In this document: piece by piece, positions 19,165 through 27,451 of the stretch
Layout: every line of letters starts with the position of its first letter
How positions within the stretch are numbered: the stretch's first letter is position 1
NCBI GenBank assembly: GCA_012031845.1
Contig: JAAUTD010000006.1
Location: 1 to 32,411 of the forward strand
DNA from: Synechococcaceae cyanobacterium SM1_2_3
Lineage (GTDB): Bacteria > Pseudomonadota > Gammaproteobacteria > Competibacterales > Competibacteraceae
Direction: 5' to 3'
DNA: 32,411 bases
Made by a program: the position numbers and the translations under genes
Notes under the pieces: model-generated
What the model saw: only the letters and a program-made list of their open reading frames with translations
Database searches by the model: none
Told to the model about the DNA's origin: nothing

Positions 19165-20438
19165 CTTCCGCGTTCCTGTTCACTGTGCTGTTTCTGCTCC
19201 TGCTGATGGGGGTGCCGATTGCGTTCTCGCTCGGTCTGTCCAGCATCCTGACGATCCTGTTCTTCACCAATGATTCGCTGGCCTCGATGTCGCTCAAGCT
19301 GTTCGACACGATGGAGCATTACACCCTGCTGGCGATTCCGTTCTTTATTCTGGCCTCGGCCTTTCTGACCACGGGCGGGGTGGCGCGGCGGCTGATTCGC
19401 TTTGCGATTGCGGCCGTCGGTCATGTCACTGGCGGTTTGGGCATCGCTTCGGTGCTGGCCTGCATGTTGTTCGCGGCGGTTTCCGGTTCGTCTCCGGCCA
19501 CAGTCGCGGCGATTGGTTCTATTGTGATCGGGGCGATGGTCAAGGCCGGTTATCCGCTGCCCTACGCTGCCGGGATGATTTGCAACGCTGGTACTCTGGG
19601 CATTCTGATTCCGCCGTCCATCGTGATGGTGGTCTATGCCGCCGCCACTGAGCAATCGGTCGGCCAGTTGTTCATGGCCGGCGTGGTTCCGGGGATTTTG
19701 CTGGGGCTGATGCTGATGGGGGCGATTTATTTCAGCGCCCGCAAAATGCAAATCACCACACAGCCTCGCGCTTCATTCCGGGAACTGATGGTGGCGACGC
19801 GGGACGCGATTTGGGGGATTGGGTTGATTTTTGTGGTGATGGGCGGGATTTACGGCGGCATTTTTACCGCGACCGAAGCGGCGGCGGTGGCGGCGGTCTA
19901 CGCCTTCATCGTCGCCCTGTTTGTGCATCGGGACATGGGCTGGAGCCATGTGCCGGAGGTGTTCGGCGAAGCGGGCAAGGTGACGGTGATGCTGCTGTTC
20001 ATCATCGCCAACGCCATGCTGTTCGCCCATGTGCTGACCACCGAGCGCATCCCGCAGATGATGGCGGAGACGATTATTGGCTGGGGTCTGGCTCCCTGGC
20101 AGTTCCTGATCGTGGTCAACATCATTCTGCTGATCGCCGGCAACTTCATGGAGCCGTCGTCCATCCTGCTGATCCTGGCCCCGATCTTTTTCCCCATAGC
20201 GACGCAACTCGGCATTGATCCGATTCACCTGGGCATCATCATGGTGGTGAACATGGAGATCGGCATGATCACCCCGCCGGTGGGACTCAACCTGTTCGTG
20301 ACCTCCGGCGTGACCGGAATGCCGCTGTGGGAGGTGGTGAAAGCCGCCATGCCGTGGCTGATGATCATGCTGACCTTCCTGATCATCATCACCTATATCC
20401 CGCAGGTCAGTCTGTTCCTGCCCCGGTTGCTGTTCTAG
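19161..20438 (+). CDS. dctM: TRAP transporter large permease subunit DctM
   Basis: The 425-residue protein is the main transport subunit of the TRAP system, with about twelve membrane helices and the normal family length. Family blocks include LLLMGVPIAFSLGLSS, YTLLAIPFFILASAFLTTGG, AAVSGSSPATVAAIGSI, AGTLGILIPPSIVMVVYAA, FTATEAAAVAAVYAFIVAL and IGMITPPVGLNLFV. AAGGAG lies eight bases before the ATG. It is translationally coupled to dctQ and closed by a strong terminator at 20465-20490. The substrate cannot be read from the sequence; C4-dicarboxylates are likely for this architecture and would suit the succinyl-CoA:malate transferases encoded nearby. Confidence 0.95.
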   Translation: MTSAFLFTVLFLLLLMGVPIAFSLGLSSILTILFFTNDSLASMSLKLFDTMEHYTLLAIPFFILASAFLTTGGVARRLIRFAIAAVGHVTGGLGIASVLACMLFAAVSGSSPATVAAIGSIVIGAMVKAGYPLPYAAGMICNAGTLGILIPPSIVMVVYAAATEQSVGQLFMAGVVPGILLGLMLMGAIYFSARKMQITTQPRASFRELMVATRDAIWGIGLIFVVMGGIYGGIFTATEAAAVAAVYAFIVALFVHRDMGWSHVPEVFGEAGKVTVMLLFIIANAMLFAHVLTTERIPQMMAETIIGWGLAPWQFLIVVNIILLIAGNFMEPSSILLILAPIFFPIATQLGIDPIHLGIIMVVNMEIGMITPPVGLNLFVTSGVTGMPLWEVVKAAMPWLMIMLTFLIIITYIPQVSLFLPRLLF

Positions 20439-20464
20439 TTGGGGTTATCGGGCTGAAAAAAGCA

Positions 20465-20490
20465 GGGGCGGCTCAAAGCCGCCCCTTTTT
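20465..20490. terminator. Terminator after dctM, probably bidirectional
   Basis: GGGGCGGCT pairs perfectly with AGCCGCCCC around a CAA loop, followed by TTTTT on the plus strand. On the minus strand the same stem is followed by TGCTTTTTT, so it can also end the convergent peptidase transcript that stops at 20513. Confidence 0.9.
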
Positions 20491-20512
20491 CGTGAGTCTG
20501 CCCACGGTCTGC

Positions 20513-21106
20513 TCAGCTCCAGTAGCGCACCGGCCCGCTGTCAATGTGAACGAAATTGGCGCGAGGATAGTAGCCCACTCCGCCAGCGCCCAGCGAACGG
20601 GCCGCCTGACAAATATCCCAGACCCGATTGCCAGGCGCCCGGATATCCAAGGCCATCGCGTGGAGATGGTAGCTGTTGCGGGCTACGCCCCGGCTGCGTT
20701 CGCAGAGTACGCCGTTGGTGGTGGGCGAGCGGTAGGCGCTGATGACATGCACCGGTTGCCTCAAGCCTAGTTGCAACTGCATGGCGTAAAGCTGGTCGAG
20801 TACGTTAGGGTCAAATTGCTTGACCTGGTTGTTATGATAGTCGCGTAGCGCCCAACTGATCTCGCCGATGGATTCCCGCACATAGCCTTCACGGGGCGTC
20901 CAGTAGACCCGGCGCACGGTCTCGCCGGTGTTGGGGTTATGGAACGAAAGATAACGTTCGCGCAGTGTGGCGGCTTTCAGCAGGTCGGGGGCCAGCGCCA
21001 AGACGCCGATGCCGCCCGCCATTAATTTGAGGAATCCGCGCCGGGTTGATTCTGGCGGCTGAATCCCGGTTCCGTCGCTGGGTTGGAGCGTTACATTTGT
21101 TCGCAT
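20513..21106 (-). CDS. Tat-exported DUF882 / MepK (YcbK)-like peptidoglycan peptidase
   Basis: The 197-residue protein begins with a twin-arginine signal (STRRGFLKLMAGGIGVLALAP) and continues with the DUF882/peptidase M15-like domain. YLSFHNPNTGETVRRVYW and the zinc-site motifs SAYRSPTTN, SYHLHAMALDIR (His and Asp ligands) and NFVHIDSG are all present. Escherichia coli YcbK (MepK) is a murein endopeptidase of this family that cuts peptide cross-links. The start at 21106 (MRTNVTLQP) has GGGAGG about eleven bases upstream; a TTG at 21151 would add 15 residues before the Tat motif. It lies convergent to dctM with a shared terminator. Function is by family; which cross-link is cut is unknown. Confidence 0.85.
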   Translation of the reverse strand: MRTNVTLQPSDGTGIQPPESTRRGFLKLMAGGIGVLALAPDLLKAATLRERYLSFHNPNTGETVRRVYWTPREGYVRESIGEISWALRDYHNNQVKQFDPNVLDQLYAMQLQLGLRQPVHVISAYRSPTTNGVLCERSRGVARNSYHLHAMALDIRAPGNRVWDICQAARSLGAGGVGYYPRANFVHIDSGPVRYWS

Positions 21107-21450
21107 TGACCTGACATCCTCCCAATATTGAACTTTTCTCACTCTAACCAAATTAAGTTTCTTAAAGCAATAGTCAGTTGCGCCAATTGCCTTTTGTCAT
21201 TAAGCAACAAGAAGGCTATTGCACTTTCTTGTCCAACCGCTGAAAAGATTTTAATAGCACAAAATATTAGCAATAATAGAAGTCGGAAAAGAAATCCGCC
21301 CCGCAGCAAAAAATTACGATTAAAAAACGACTTATGTGAAATCATATAACTGTCATAATGATTTTTTATCAAAAAGTAAACAAAATTTTATTATTGATAC
21401 AACTAATTATTAAAATGGCAAATTAACCACAAATGCTTTACTAGGTATTT
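21107..21450. other. AT-rich intergenic region between divergent mepK-like and ybaK genes
   Basis: No gene is supported in this 344-base stretch, which is markedly richer in A and T than its neighbours. Frames of 73-77 codons on either strand have no family character. It should hold the promoters of both divergent genes, but no clean -35/-10 pair stands out. Confidence 0.5.
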
Positions 21451-21939
21451 ATGAATAAAGAAAAATTTCCGATAACCTTGGCAACTCGGCTGTTGCGAGA
21501 ACACAACATTGCCTTCACCAGCCATCTCTACCCCTATGAAGAACATGGCGGCACTGCCCACAGCGCCGCGTATCTGGGCGTGGACGAGCATTGCGTGATC
21601 AAAACCCTGATCATGGAGGATGAGCGGCGGCAACCGCTGATCGTGCTGATGCACGGCGACCGCAAGGTTTCCACCAGGGAACTGGCGCGGCAACTGGGAG
21701 TGAAAACGATTGCGCCCTGCGATCCCGCTGTCGCCAACAAACATAGCGGCTATCTGGTCGGCGGCACGTCGCCGTTTGGCGTCCGTAAACCGATGCCGGT
21801 TTATATGGAAAGCAGCATTCTGGAGTTGCCGCAGATATACATTAATGGCGGCAAACGCGGTTATCTGATTGGGCTGACTCCGGCTGACGCGCAACGGGTG
21901 CTGCAACCGACACTGGTGCAAGTGGCTATTGAGGCTTGA
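21451..21939 (+). CDS. ybaK: Cys-tRNA(Pro)/Cys-tRNA(Cys) deacylase YbaK
   Basis: This 162-residue protein is a full-length YbaK/EbsC-family trans-editing enzyme. It hydrolyses cysteine wrongly attached to tRNA(Pro). Characteristic segments are ATRLLREHNIAFTSHLYPYE, LGVDEHCVIKTLIME, HGDRKVSTRELARQLG, the YLVGGTSPFGVRKPMPVYM block with the conserved GG-SPFG loop, and YINGGKRGYLIGL near the end. The ribosome site is weak (TAGG). It is three bases from the start of rlmKL, so the two genes are probably cotranscribed. Confidence 0.95.
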   Translation: MNKEKFPITLATRLLREHNIAFTSHLYPYEEHGGTAHSAAYLGVDEHCVIKTLIMEDERRQPLIVLMHGDRKVSTRELARQLGVKTIAPCDPAVANKHSGYLVGGTSPFGVRKPMPVYMESSILELPQIYINGGKRGYLIGLTPADAQRVLQPTLVQVAIEA

Positions 21940-21942
21940 AGA

Positions 21943-24095
21943 GTGAATGAATATCGTTTTTTCGCCATTGCGGCGACCGGCATCGAACCGCTGCTGGTAG
22001 CAGAACTGCTTGCACTGGGCGCAATAACCGCCCAGCCCGCTCGCAGCGGCATCGCCTTTCAAGGCGGGCTGGAACTGGCGTATCGCGCTTGCCTGTGGTC
22101 GCGCACCGCCAGCCGGGTATTGTTGCCGCTGGCGGAATTTCCCGCCGCTGACGCCGAAGCGATCTACGCGGGCGTTCACGAGCTGCCCTGGGAAGATCAT
22201 CTCAAACCGGACGGGACGCTCAGCATTGAATTCAGCGGCAGCGGTCCCGGCATTGACCATAGCCATTACGGCGCCCAGCGGGTCAAGGACGCGATTGTGG
22301 ATCGGTTCCGGGCGCGTTGCGGTCAGCGACCGAGCGTCAATGCACAGCAGCCGGATCTGCGGATTCACGCCCACTGGCGCAACGGTCAGGTCACGGTCAG
22401 TCTCGACCTGTCCGGCGACAGCCTGCATCGCCGGGGCTATCGCGAAGTCACGGTTGCCGCGCCGCTGAAGGAATCGCTGGCCGCCGCGCTTTTATTGAAA
22501 GCAGGCTGGCCGAAGATTGCGGCGGCGGGCGGGCCGTTGCTCGATCCGCTGTGCGGTTCGGGCACGCTGGTGATTGAAGCGGCCTGGATTGCGGGCGACC
22601 GCGCACCCGGTCTGGATCGCGCTCATTGGGGGTTTAGCGGCTGGCTGGGTCATATTCCCGCGCTGTGGAACCGGGTGCTGGCCGAAGCCTGCGAGCGGCG
22701 CGAGGCGGGACATCGCCGCATTCCGTTGTTATACGCCAGCGATAGCGATCCCAAAGCCGTGCGGGCGACCCTGATCAATGCCGGACGGGCCGGCGTCGCG
22801 GATCGCATCAAGGTCGAGCGGCGCGAGTGGGCCACGGTCAAGCCGCCGTCTGGCCCGCCCGGCTTGCTGATCGCCAATCCGCCTTATGGCGAACGGCTGG
22901 GCGAAGCTGACGATGTGAGCGCGTTATACGTTCACTTGGGCGAGCGGCTGAAAAGCCATTTTGGCGGCTGGCGGGCGGCGCTGTTCACCGGCGCGCCGGA
23001 ACTGGGCAAGCGGATGGGGCTGCGCGCCCATAAAACCCATGTTTTTCACAATGGCCCGCTGGAATGCCGGTTGCTGCAATTTCAAGTCGAACCAGAATTT
23101 TTCGTAGATCGCGCCGCTGCCGACCGCCGCGCTCAAGCCGCTGCGCTTAATCAGGCGATCACCAGCGGAGCCGACGGCTTCATCAACCGGCTGCGGAAAA
23201 ATCTGCGGCATCTGGGACGCTGGGCCGAACGGGAAGGCGTGAGTTGCTACCGTGTCTATGACGCGGATTTACCGGAATACGCGGTGGCGATAGATCGCTA
23301 TGAACACTGGCTGCATGTGCAGGAGTACGCGCCGCCGACGAGTGTAGACCCGGCCCGCGCTCAGGAACGGTTGCATCAGGTGATGACGGTGTTGCCCGCA
23401 GTGCTGGAATTGCCGCCGGAGCGGATTTTTCTCAAAGTGCGGCAACGGCAGAAGGGCGCCAGCCAGTATCAGAAACAGGCGGAACAGGGCCATTTCCACC
23501 AAGTGCGCGAGGGGCCAGCGCGGTTGCGGGTCAATTTCAGCGACTATCTCGACACCGGTTTGTTTCTCGACCATCGGCTGACCCGGCAATGGCTGCGCGA
23601 GCAGGCCAAAGGGCGGCATTTTCTCAACCTGTTCGGCTACACCGGCGCGGCGACGGTTCACGCGGCGCTGGGCGGCGCGATCAGCACCACCACGGTGGAT
23701 TTATCCGCCACCTATCTGGATTGGGCGCGGCGCAATCTGGAATTGAACAGCATTTATGGCCGTCAGCATTTGCTGATTGAAACCGATTGTCGGCGCTGGC
23801 TGGAGCGGGCGATGGATCGCTATGAGTTGATATTTCTTGATCCGCCGACTTTCTCCAATTCCAAACGGCTGGACGAGACCTTCGATGTGCAGCGTGATCA
23901 TGTGGAATTGCTGCGGCAGACCGTGCGGCTGCTGACCCCGGATGGCGCACTGATCTTCTCCACCAATCACCGCAAGTTCGGCTGGATGTCGAGGCATTGC
24001 CGATCTCAGATTGAAGACTGGACGCCGGACTTTGCCGCCGGGACTTTGCCCGCAATCCGAAAATTCACCAGTGCTGGCGCATTACTCTGGGTTAA
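21943..24095 (+). CDS. rlmL: Bifunctional 23S rRNA methyltransferase RlmKL (frameshifted near the 3' end)
   Basis: The protein (about 718 aa) carries an N-terminal ferredoxin-like/THUMP region, the RlmL m2G2445 methyltransferase with LDPLCGSGTLVIEAAW and IANPPYGERLGE, and the RlmK m7G2069 methyltransferase with NLFGYTGAATVHAALGG and LDPPTFSNSKR. It modifies 23S rRNA. GTG start with GAGG upstream. The 3' end is damaged. In the correct frames it reads TNHRKFRLDVEALP, then EDWTPDFAARDFARNPKIHQ and CWRITLG, with stop TAA at 24093-24095. That requires indels near 23979 (missing C), between 24001 and 24012, and near 24039 (missing C). Because of them the open frame misses its stop and runs into phaC, giving an apparent 1,319-codon fusion that is not real. 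Confidence 0.9.
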
Positions 24096-24111
24096 AAGGT
24101 GGCTAAAAGCT

Positions 24112-24187
24112 TATAATTCATGCGCTGTACTCTGTGAAACACACCGACTGCCCACGGCATTCCGCTTCGTGTGGCTCAGAAGGAGGA
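24112..24187 (+). promoter_or_regulatory. Candidate phaC -10 box and strong ribosome binding site
   Basis: A perfect TATAAT at 24112-24117 lies just after the true rlmKL stop, without a good -35 box at the expected distance. A strong AAGGAGGA at 24180-24187 is five bases before the phaC ATG. Together they support separate expression and an independent start for phaC. The promoter call is weak; the ribosome site is clear. Confidence 0.5.
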
Positions 24188-24192
24188 CTAGC

Positions 24193-25902
24193 ATGAACAC
24201 GCAGGCGTCGAGCAGCAAATCATCCATTCCCCCATCCACCGGCTCCCCGCTGGATCCCTTCGACATCCTTGGATCAAGCCTGGCGGTGCAGCAAGCCTGG
24301 CTGCGCCAGCCAGAACGACTGGGTGCGCTGTTGCAAAATCTGGCGATGGACGCGCACCGGGTGCATGACCGTTTTGCCCGCGCCAGCGTTGGCATTACCA
24401 CCGAACCAGCCGTACCCGCCGTGATCCATGACCAGCGTTTTCAGGATGCAGTCTGGTCGGATCAGCCGGGATTCGCCTACCTGAAGGAAATGTATCTGTT
24501 GTACAGCCGCTATCTGGAAGACGCAATTTACGCCACGGAAGACATTGATCCCGCTCAACGGCGGCGGGCGGCGTTCTGGGCGCGGCAATGGCTGGACGCA
24601 GTGGCGCCCACCAATTTTTTCTGGACTAATCCCGAAGCTTTGCGCTTCAGTCTGAACAGTCACGGTTTTAGTGTGCTGCTGGGTTTGCAAAACTGGCTGC
24701 GCGATCTGGCGGCGGGCGAGGTGCGGATGGTGGAGCCGGATGCGTTCACCGTAGGCCGCGATCTGGCGGCGACACCCGGCCAGGTAGTGCTGCGCAATGA
24801 ACTGCTGGAACTGATCCAGTATGCGCCGGTGACCGCACAGGTTCATGCAACGCCGATAGTGCTGGTCGCGCCGTGGATCAACAAGTTCTACATCATGGAT
24901 ATGAGTCCGAATAACAGCCTGGTTCGCTACCTGGTCGGGCAGGGCTTCACTGTGTTCATCACCAGTTGGAAAAATCCGGGCGCTGAAGCGCGGGCGGTGA
25001 CGCTGGATGATTACCTGCTGAAAGGACTGCGCCCGGCGCTGGAAGCCGCCCGCGCCATTTGCGGCGTCAATCAGGTTCACGCCACCGGCTATTGTCTGGG
25101 CGGCACCGCGCTGGCGATGATGCTGGCCTGGCTCAACGCCGATCCGGCGGACCGCGCCGCGAATCCGGTGGCGCATTGGACCACGTTCACCACCCTGGTG
25201 GATTTCAGCGATCCGGGCGAAATTGGAGTCTTTCTGAACGAAGCCAGCTTCGAGTTCCTGCGCAAGCGGATGAACAAAGCGGGCTATCTGGACGGCGCCG
25301 ATATGTCCAGCGCCTTTCGGATGCTGCGGCCCAATAACCTGATCTGGCATTATGTGATGCACAGCTACCTGTACGGCGAAGAATTGCCGCCCAGCGATGT
25401 GTTGTTCTGGAATTGCGACACCACGCGGATGCCAGCCGCGATGCACGAGTTCTATCTGCGAGAGTTGTATCTAAACAACCGGCTGATGCAGGGCAGCCTG
25501 GAGATCGGCGGGCGGCGGCTCGATCTGAAGACGATCCAGCAGCCGTTATACGCGGTGGGCGCGGAGCAGGATCACATCGCGCCGTGGAAACAGACGTTTC
25601 TGCTGTGCGGACTGGTCGGCGGGTCGGCCCGTTATGTGCTGGCAACGTCAGGACACATTCTTGGCATCATCAATCCGCCGGTCACGCCGCCCAAACGACG
25701 CTATTGGGTGGGCGACGCCAGCGGCGCTACCGATGCCGAGACCTGGCGCGCCAAAACCGAAAAAGCGACCGGTTCGTGGTGGGATGACTGGAGCCGCTGG
25801 CTGGGCGAGCGCTGCGGTCCTCTGACGGCCCCGCCCACGCTGGGCAATGCCCAATATCCGCCTTTGATCGCAGCCCCAGGGCAGTATGTGCTGGAGAAGT
25901 AA
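24193..25902 (+). CDS. phaC: Class I poly(3-hydroxyalkanoate) synthase
   Basis: This 569-residue enzyme polymerises (R)-3-hydroxyacyl-CoA to polyhydroxyalkanoate at the granule surface. The N-terminal half includes the family segment FWTNPEALRFSLNSHG. The alpha/beta-hydrolase core has the lipase-like box GYCLGG with the nucleophile Cys301, DHIAPW with Asp460, and SGHILGIINPP with His488, so the catalytic triad is complete. PWINKFYIMDMSPNNSLVRY and TSWKNPG are typical, and the length is right for class I. The start follows AAGGAGGA by five bases. It is in the same frame as rlmKL only because of errors in that gene. No phaA, phaB or phasin gene is adjacent. Its stop is two bases before repeat copy 3. 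Confidence 0.95.
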   Translation: MNTQASSSKSSIPPSTGSPLDPFDILGSSLAVQQAWLRQPERLGALLQNLAMDAHRVHDRFARASVGITTEPAVPAVIHDQRFQDAVWSDQPGFAYLKEMYLLYSRYLEDAIYATEDIDPAQRRRAAFWARQWLDAVAPTNFFWTNPEALRFSLNSHGFSVLLGLQNWLRDLAAGEVRMVEPDAFTVGRDLAATPGQVVLRNELLELIQYAPVTAQVHATPIVLVAPWINKFYIMDMSPNNSLVRYLVGQGFTVFITSWKNPGAEARAVTLDDYLLKGLRPALEAARAICGVNQVHATGYCLGGTALAMMLAWLNADPADRAANPVAHWTTFTTLVDFSDPGEIGVFLNEASFEFLRKRMNKAGYLDGADMSSAFRMLRPNNLIWHYVMHSYLYGEELPPSDVLFWNCDTTRMPAAMHEFYLRELYLNNRLMQGSLEIGGRRLDLKTIQQPLYAVGAEQDHIAPWKQTFLLCGLVGGSARYVLATSGHILGIINPPVTPPKRRYWVGDASGATDAETWRAKTEKATGSWWDDWSRWLGERCGPLTAPPTLGNAQYPPLIAAPGQYVLEK

Positions 25903-25904
25903 TT

Positions 25905-26017
25905 AGGACTTTCGCTCAATCCGTTCGCCCTGAGCTTGTCGAAGGGCATTCATGGGTAAAAATCGGGGTTCGACAGGCTCACCCCGAACGGTTTTTGTAA
26001 TCGAAGCGAAAGTCCTG
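25905..26017 (-). repeat. Dispersed palindromic repeat, copy 3 (inverted relative to copies 1 and 2)
   Basis: The ends AGGACTTTCGCT and AGCGAAAGTCCT form a terminal inverted repeat. Read on the minus strand, the interior matches copies 1 and 2: AAAAACCGTTCGGGGTGAGC, TCGAACCCCG, CATGAATGCCCTTCGAC. The block CCGTTCGCCCTGAGCTTGTC, continuing into GAAGGGC, is a clean hairpin. It lies between the convergent ends of phaC and the cobalamin adenosyltransferase gene. Confidence 0.85.
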
Positions 26018-26035
26018 GTAATGTTAAGGCTGAAG

Positions 26036-26054
26036 CACGGGCATCCTGCCCGTG
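26036..26054. repeat. Short hairpin next to repeat copy 3
   Basis: CACGGGCATCCTGCCCGTG is an inverted repeat with eight-base arms and a three-base loop. It resembles the hairpin at 7420-7436 beside copy 2 and lies eight bases before the end of the adenosyltransferase gene, where it may end that gene's transcript. Confidence 0.5.
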
Positions 26055-26061
26055 TTCAGAA

Positions 26062-26637
26062 TTATGAGTCGGAGGGCGGGGATGGCTCGCTACGGTTCGG
26101 ATTGCGCCATAGCACCTCAACCCCGCCATCGTCGCGGGCCAGAATCCGGCACAGCACAAACAGCAAATCCGAAAGCCGGTTCAGATAAATCCGCACCGGA
26201 TCGGCTACCTCTTCATCCCGCGCCAACGACACCACGCGCCGCTCAGCGCGGCGACAGGTGGCGCGGGCGATATGGCAATCCGCCGCCGCCCGCCCGCCGC
26301 CCGGCAGAATAAACTCCTTGAGCGGCGGCAGTTGCGTATTGAATTCATTCAGCAAAGCCTCCAGTCGCTCCACATCATCATCCTTCATCGTCTGATAGCC
26401 GGGGATGCTCAGCTCACCGCCCAGATTGAACAGCTTATGCTGGACTTCTTGCAGGCAATCACGAATTTCCGGGCGCAAGTCATGCACCAGCACCCGGCCA
26501 ATCGTACAGTTCAGTTCATCCACCGCGCCTATCGCCTCGATGCGCGGACAGTCCTTGGCGACTCGTTCGCCGTTGCCCAGTCCGGTGGCGCCAGCGTCGC
26601 CGGTGCGGGTGTAAATTTTGGAAAGCCGGTTGCCCAT
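26062..26637 (-). CDS. PduO-type cob(I)alamin adenosyltransferase
   Basis: The 191-residue enzyme transfers adenosyl from ATP to cob(I)alamin to make adenosylcobalamin, the cofactor of methylmalonyl-CoA mutase and related enzymes. The PduO/MMAB family signature is complete: the N-terminal ATP-binding KIYTRTGDAGATGL, ERVAKDCPRIEAIGAVDELN, FILPGGGRAAADCHIARATCRRAERR with the catalytic arginine-rich segment, and NRLSDLLFVLCRILA. The start at 26637 (MGNRLSK) has AGGAG seven bases upstream; the ATG two codons earlier lies too close to it. No B12-dependent enzyme is next to it. With PHA synthase nearby it fits propionyl-CoA/methylmalonyl-CoA metabolism, but that is inference. Confidence 0.93.
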   Translation of the reverse strand: MGNRLSKIYTRTGDAGATGLGNGERVAKDCPRIEAIGAVDELNCTIGRVLVHDLRPEIRDCLQEVQHKLFNLGGELSIPGYQTMKDDDVERLEALLNEFNTQLPPLKEFILPGGGRAAADCHIARATCRRAERRVVSLARDEEVADPVRIYLNRLSDLLFVLCRILARDDGGVEVLWRNPNRSEPSPPSDS

Positions 26638-26643
26638 CGTCAT

Positions 26644-27280
26644 TCTCCTGTTAATCGCCTGCTAACAATATCAAGTCCCGCGCTTGCTGGAAATTTTGGC
26701 GTCACATCCGAATTCAGCCCCTCGATTCGCCATTGTTTCATAAATGATACATCCTTATCCATTTCCAACACTGCTTTTCTGAACCGCCTGCGCTGCCGCT
26801 TTGTCGCCGACTTTGTATCCAACCGGTCAAAAATTTATAAAAACTATTTATTTTCAATCTATTACCACAAAAATCTGTTCAATCGGACAGTCACGGAAAA
26901 ATATAAATAACTAATTGATTAATAAATAATTTATTGAAATTCTCCGATCATGCCGCTCATAAATGTCAAAACCTTTATGACCTAATAATTCAAACTAAAA
27001 ACTCTGTTTTATTCCTCATCACGAAAAAATTTTAAATTATTGTTTATATAACAAAATTTAATTTTTGTTAAAAAAATACAAAATTATTTAACTTATTGTA
27101 ATAAAACATAAAATTTATAAATAATCGTTGATTAAAAAGTACGCGATCTAAGCCAATGAAATAATTATTTTACAATTAGGGACTTGCAAAACATTTTTCT
27201 TCCATGCTTTCATAGCGCCGCAATGCTGTATTGCAGTATGTTCCTGCCATAGGCCAGTTGCTTTGTAGATACTGCCCTGG
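26644..27280. other. Very AT-rich non-coding region
   Basis: No gene is supported. From about 26820 to 27180 the sequence is almost entirely A and T, with runs such as AAATTTATAAATAATC and the inverted repeat ACAAAATTTAATTTTTGT near 27052. This contrasts sharply with the GC-rich surroundings. Possible roles are a promoter or nucleoid-protein binding region, or the scar of an inserted element. No transposase remnant was recognised. Confidence 0.6.
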
Positions 27281-27295
27281 GAACGTCAGGCGGCA

Positions 27296-27369
27296 CCGGT
27301 AAACAGGCTGGCAGGCCTGTATCCGGAGTTGCTTAGGTCGGACTCACGGGGATCGAAATTATCCGATCC
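27296..27369 (+). promoter_or_regulatory. Structured leader upstream of the lytic transglycosylase gene
   Basis: Two hairpins follow each other. One is ACAGGC/GCCTGT (27303-27308 with 27315-27320), nested between CCGG and CCGG. The other is GGATCG/CGATCC (27350-27355 with 27364-27369). The string CGGACTCA occurs on both sides of the second hairpin. The stems end 82 bases before the start codon. I could not match this to a named riboswitch class. Confidence 0.35.
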
Positions 27370-27451
27370 GGACTCAGGAAAAGTCCCGCGCCGATTTCAG
27401 GATGAGTCCATCAAGCACTATCAGTGCGTACTGATTAAAGATGGAGGTCTC

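Noticed and set aside
18909-19751. A 280-codon minus-strand frame opposite dctQ and dctM
   Set aside because: Composition rich in His, Gln and Arg is typical of an antisense shadow; both sense genes are clear membrane proteins.
21403-22428. A 341-codon minus-strand frame opposite ybaK and rlmKL
   Set aside because: No family features, and it covers two well-supported sense genes.
24274-25446. A 390-codon minus-strand open frame opposite phaC
   Set aside because: It is antisense to a complete PHA synthase with an intact catalytic triad, has no recognisable motifs, and is explained by the GC-rich codon pattern.
21943-25902. A single RlmKL-PhaC fusion enzyme
   Set aside because: The RlmKL end is readable in another frame with its own stop at 24093-24095, and PhaC has an independent strong ribosome site and start.
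26640-26822. A small basic minus-strand frame upstream of the cobalamin adenosyltransferase
   Set aside because: It ends at the edge of the AT-rich region and has no family similarity or good ribosome site.
27180-27451. A c-di-AMP (ydaO) or c-di-GMP riboswitch before the transglycosylase gene
   Set aside because: The stems are present, but I could not identify the conserved core of either class, so only an unassigned structured leader is reported.
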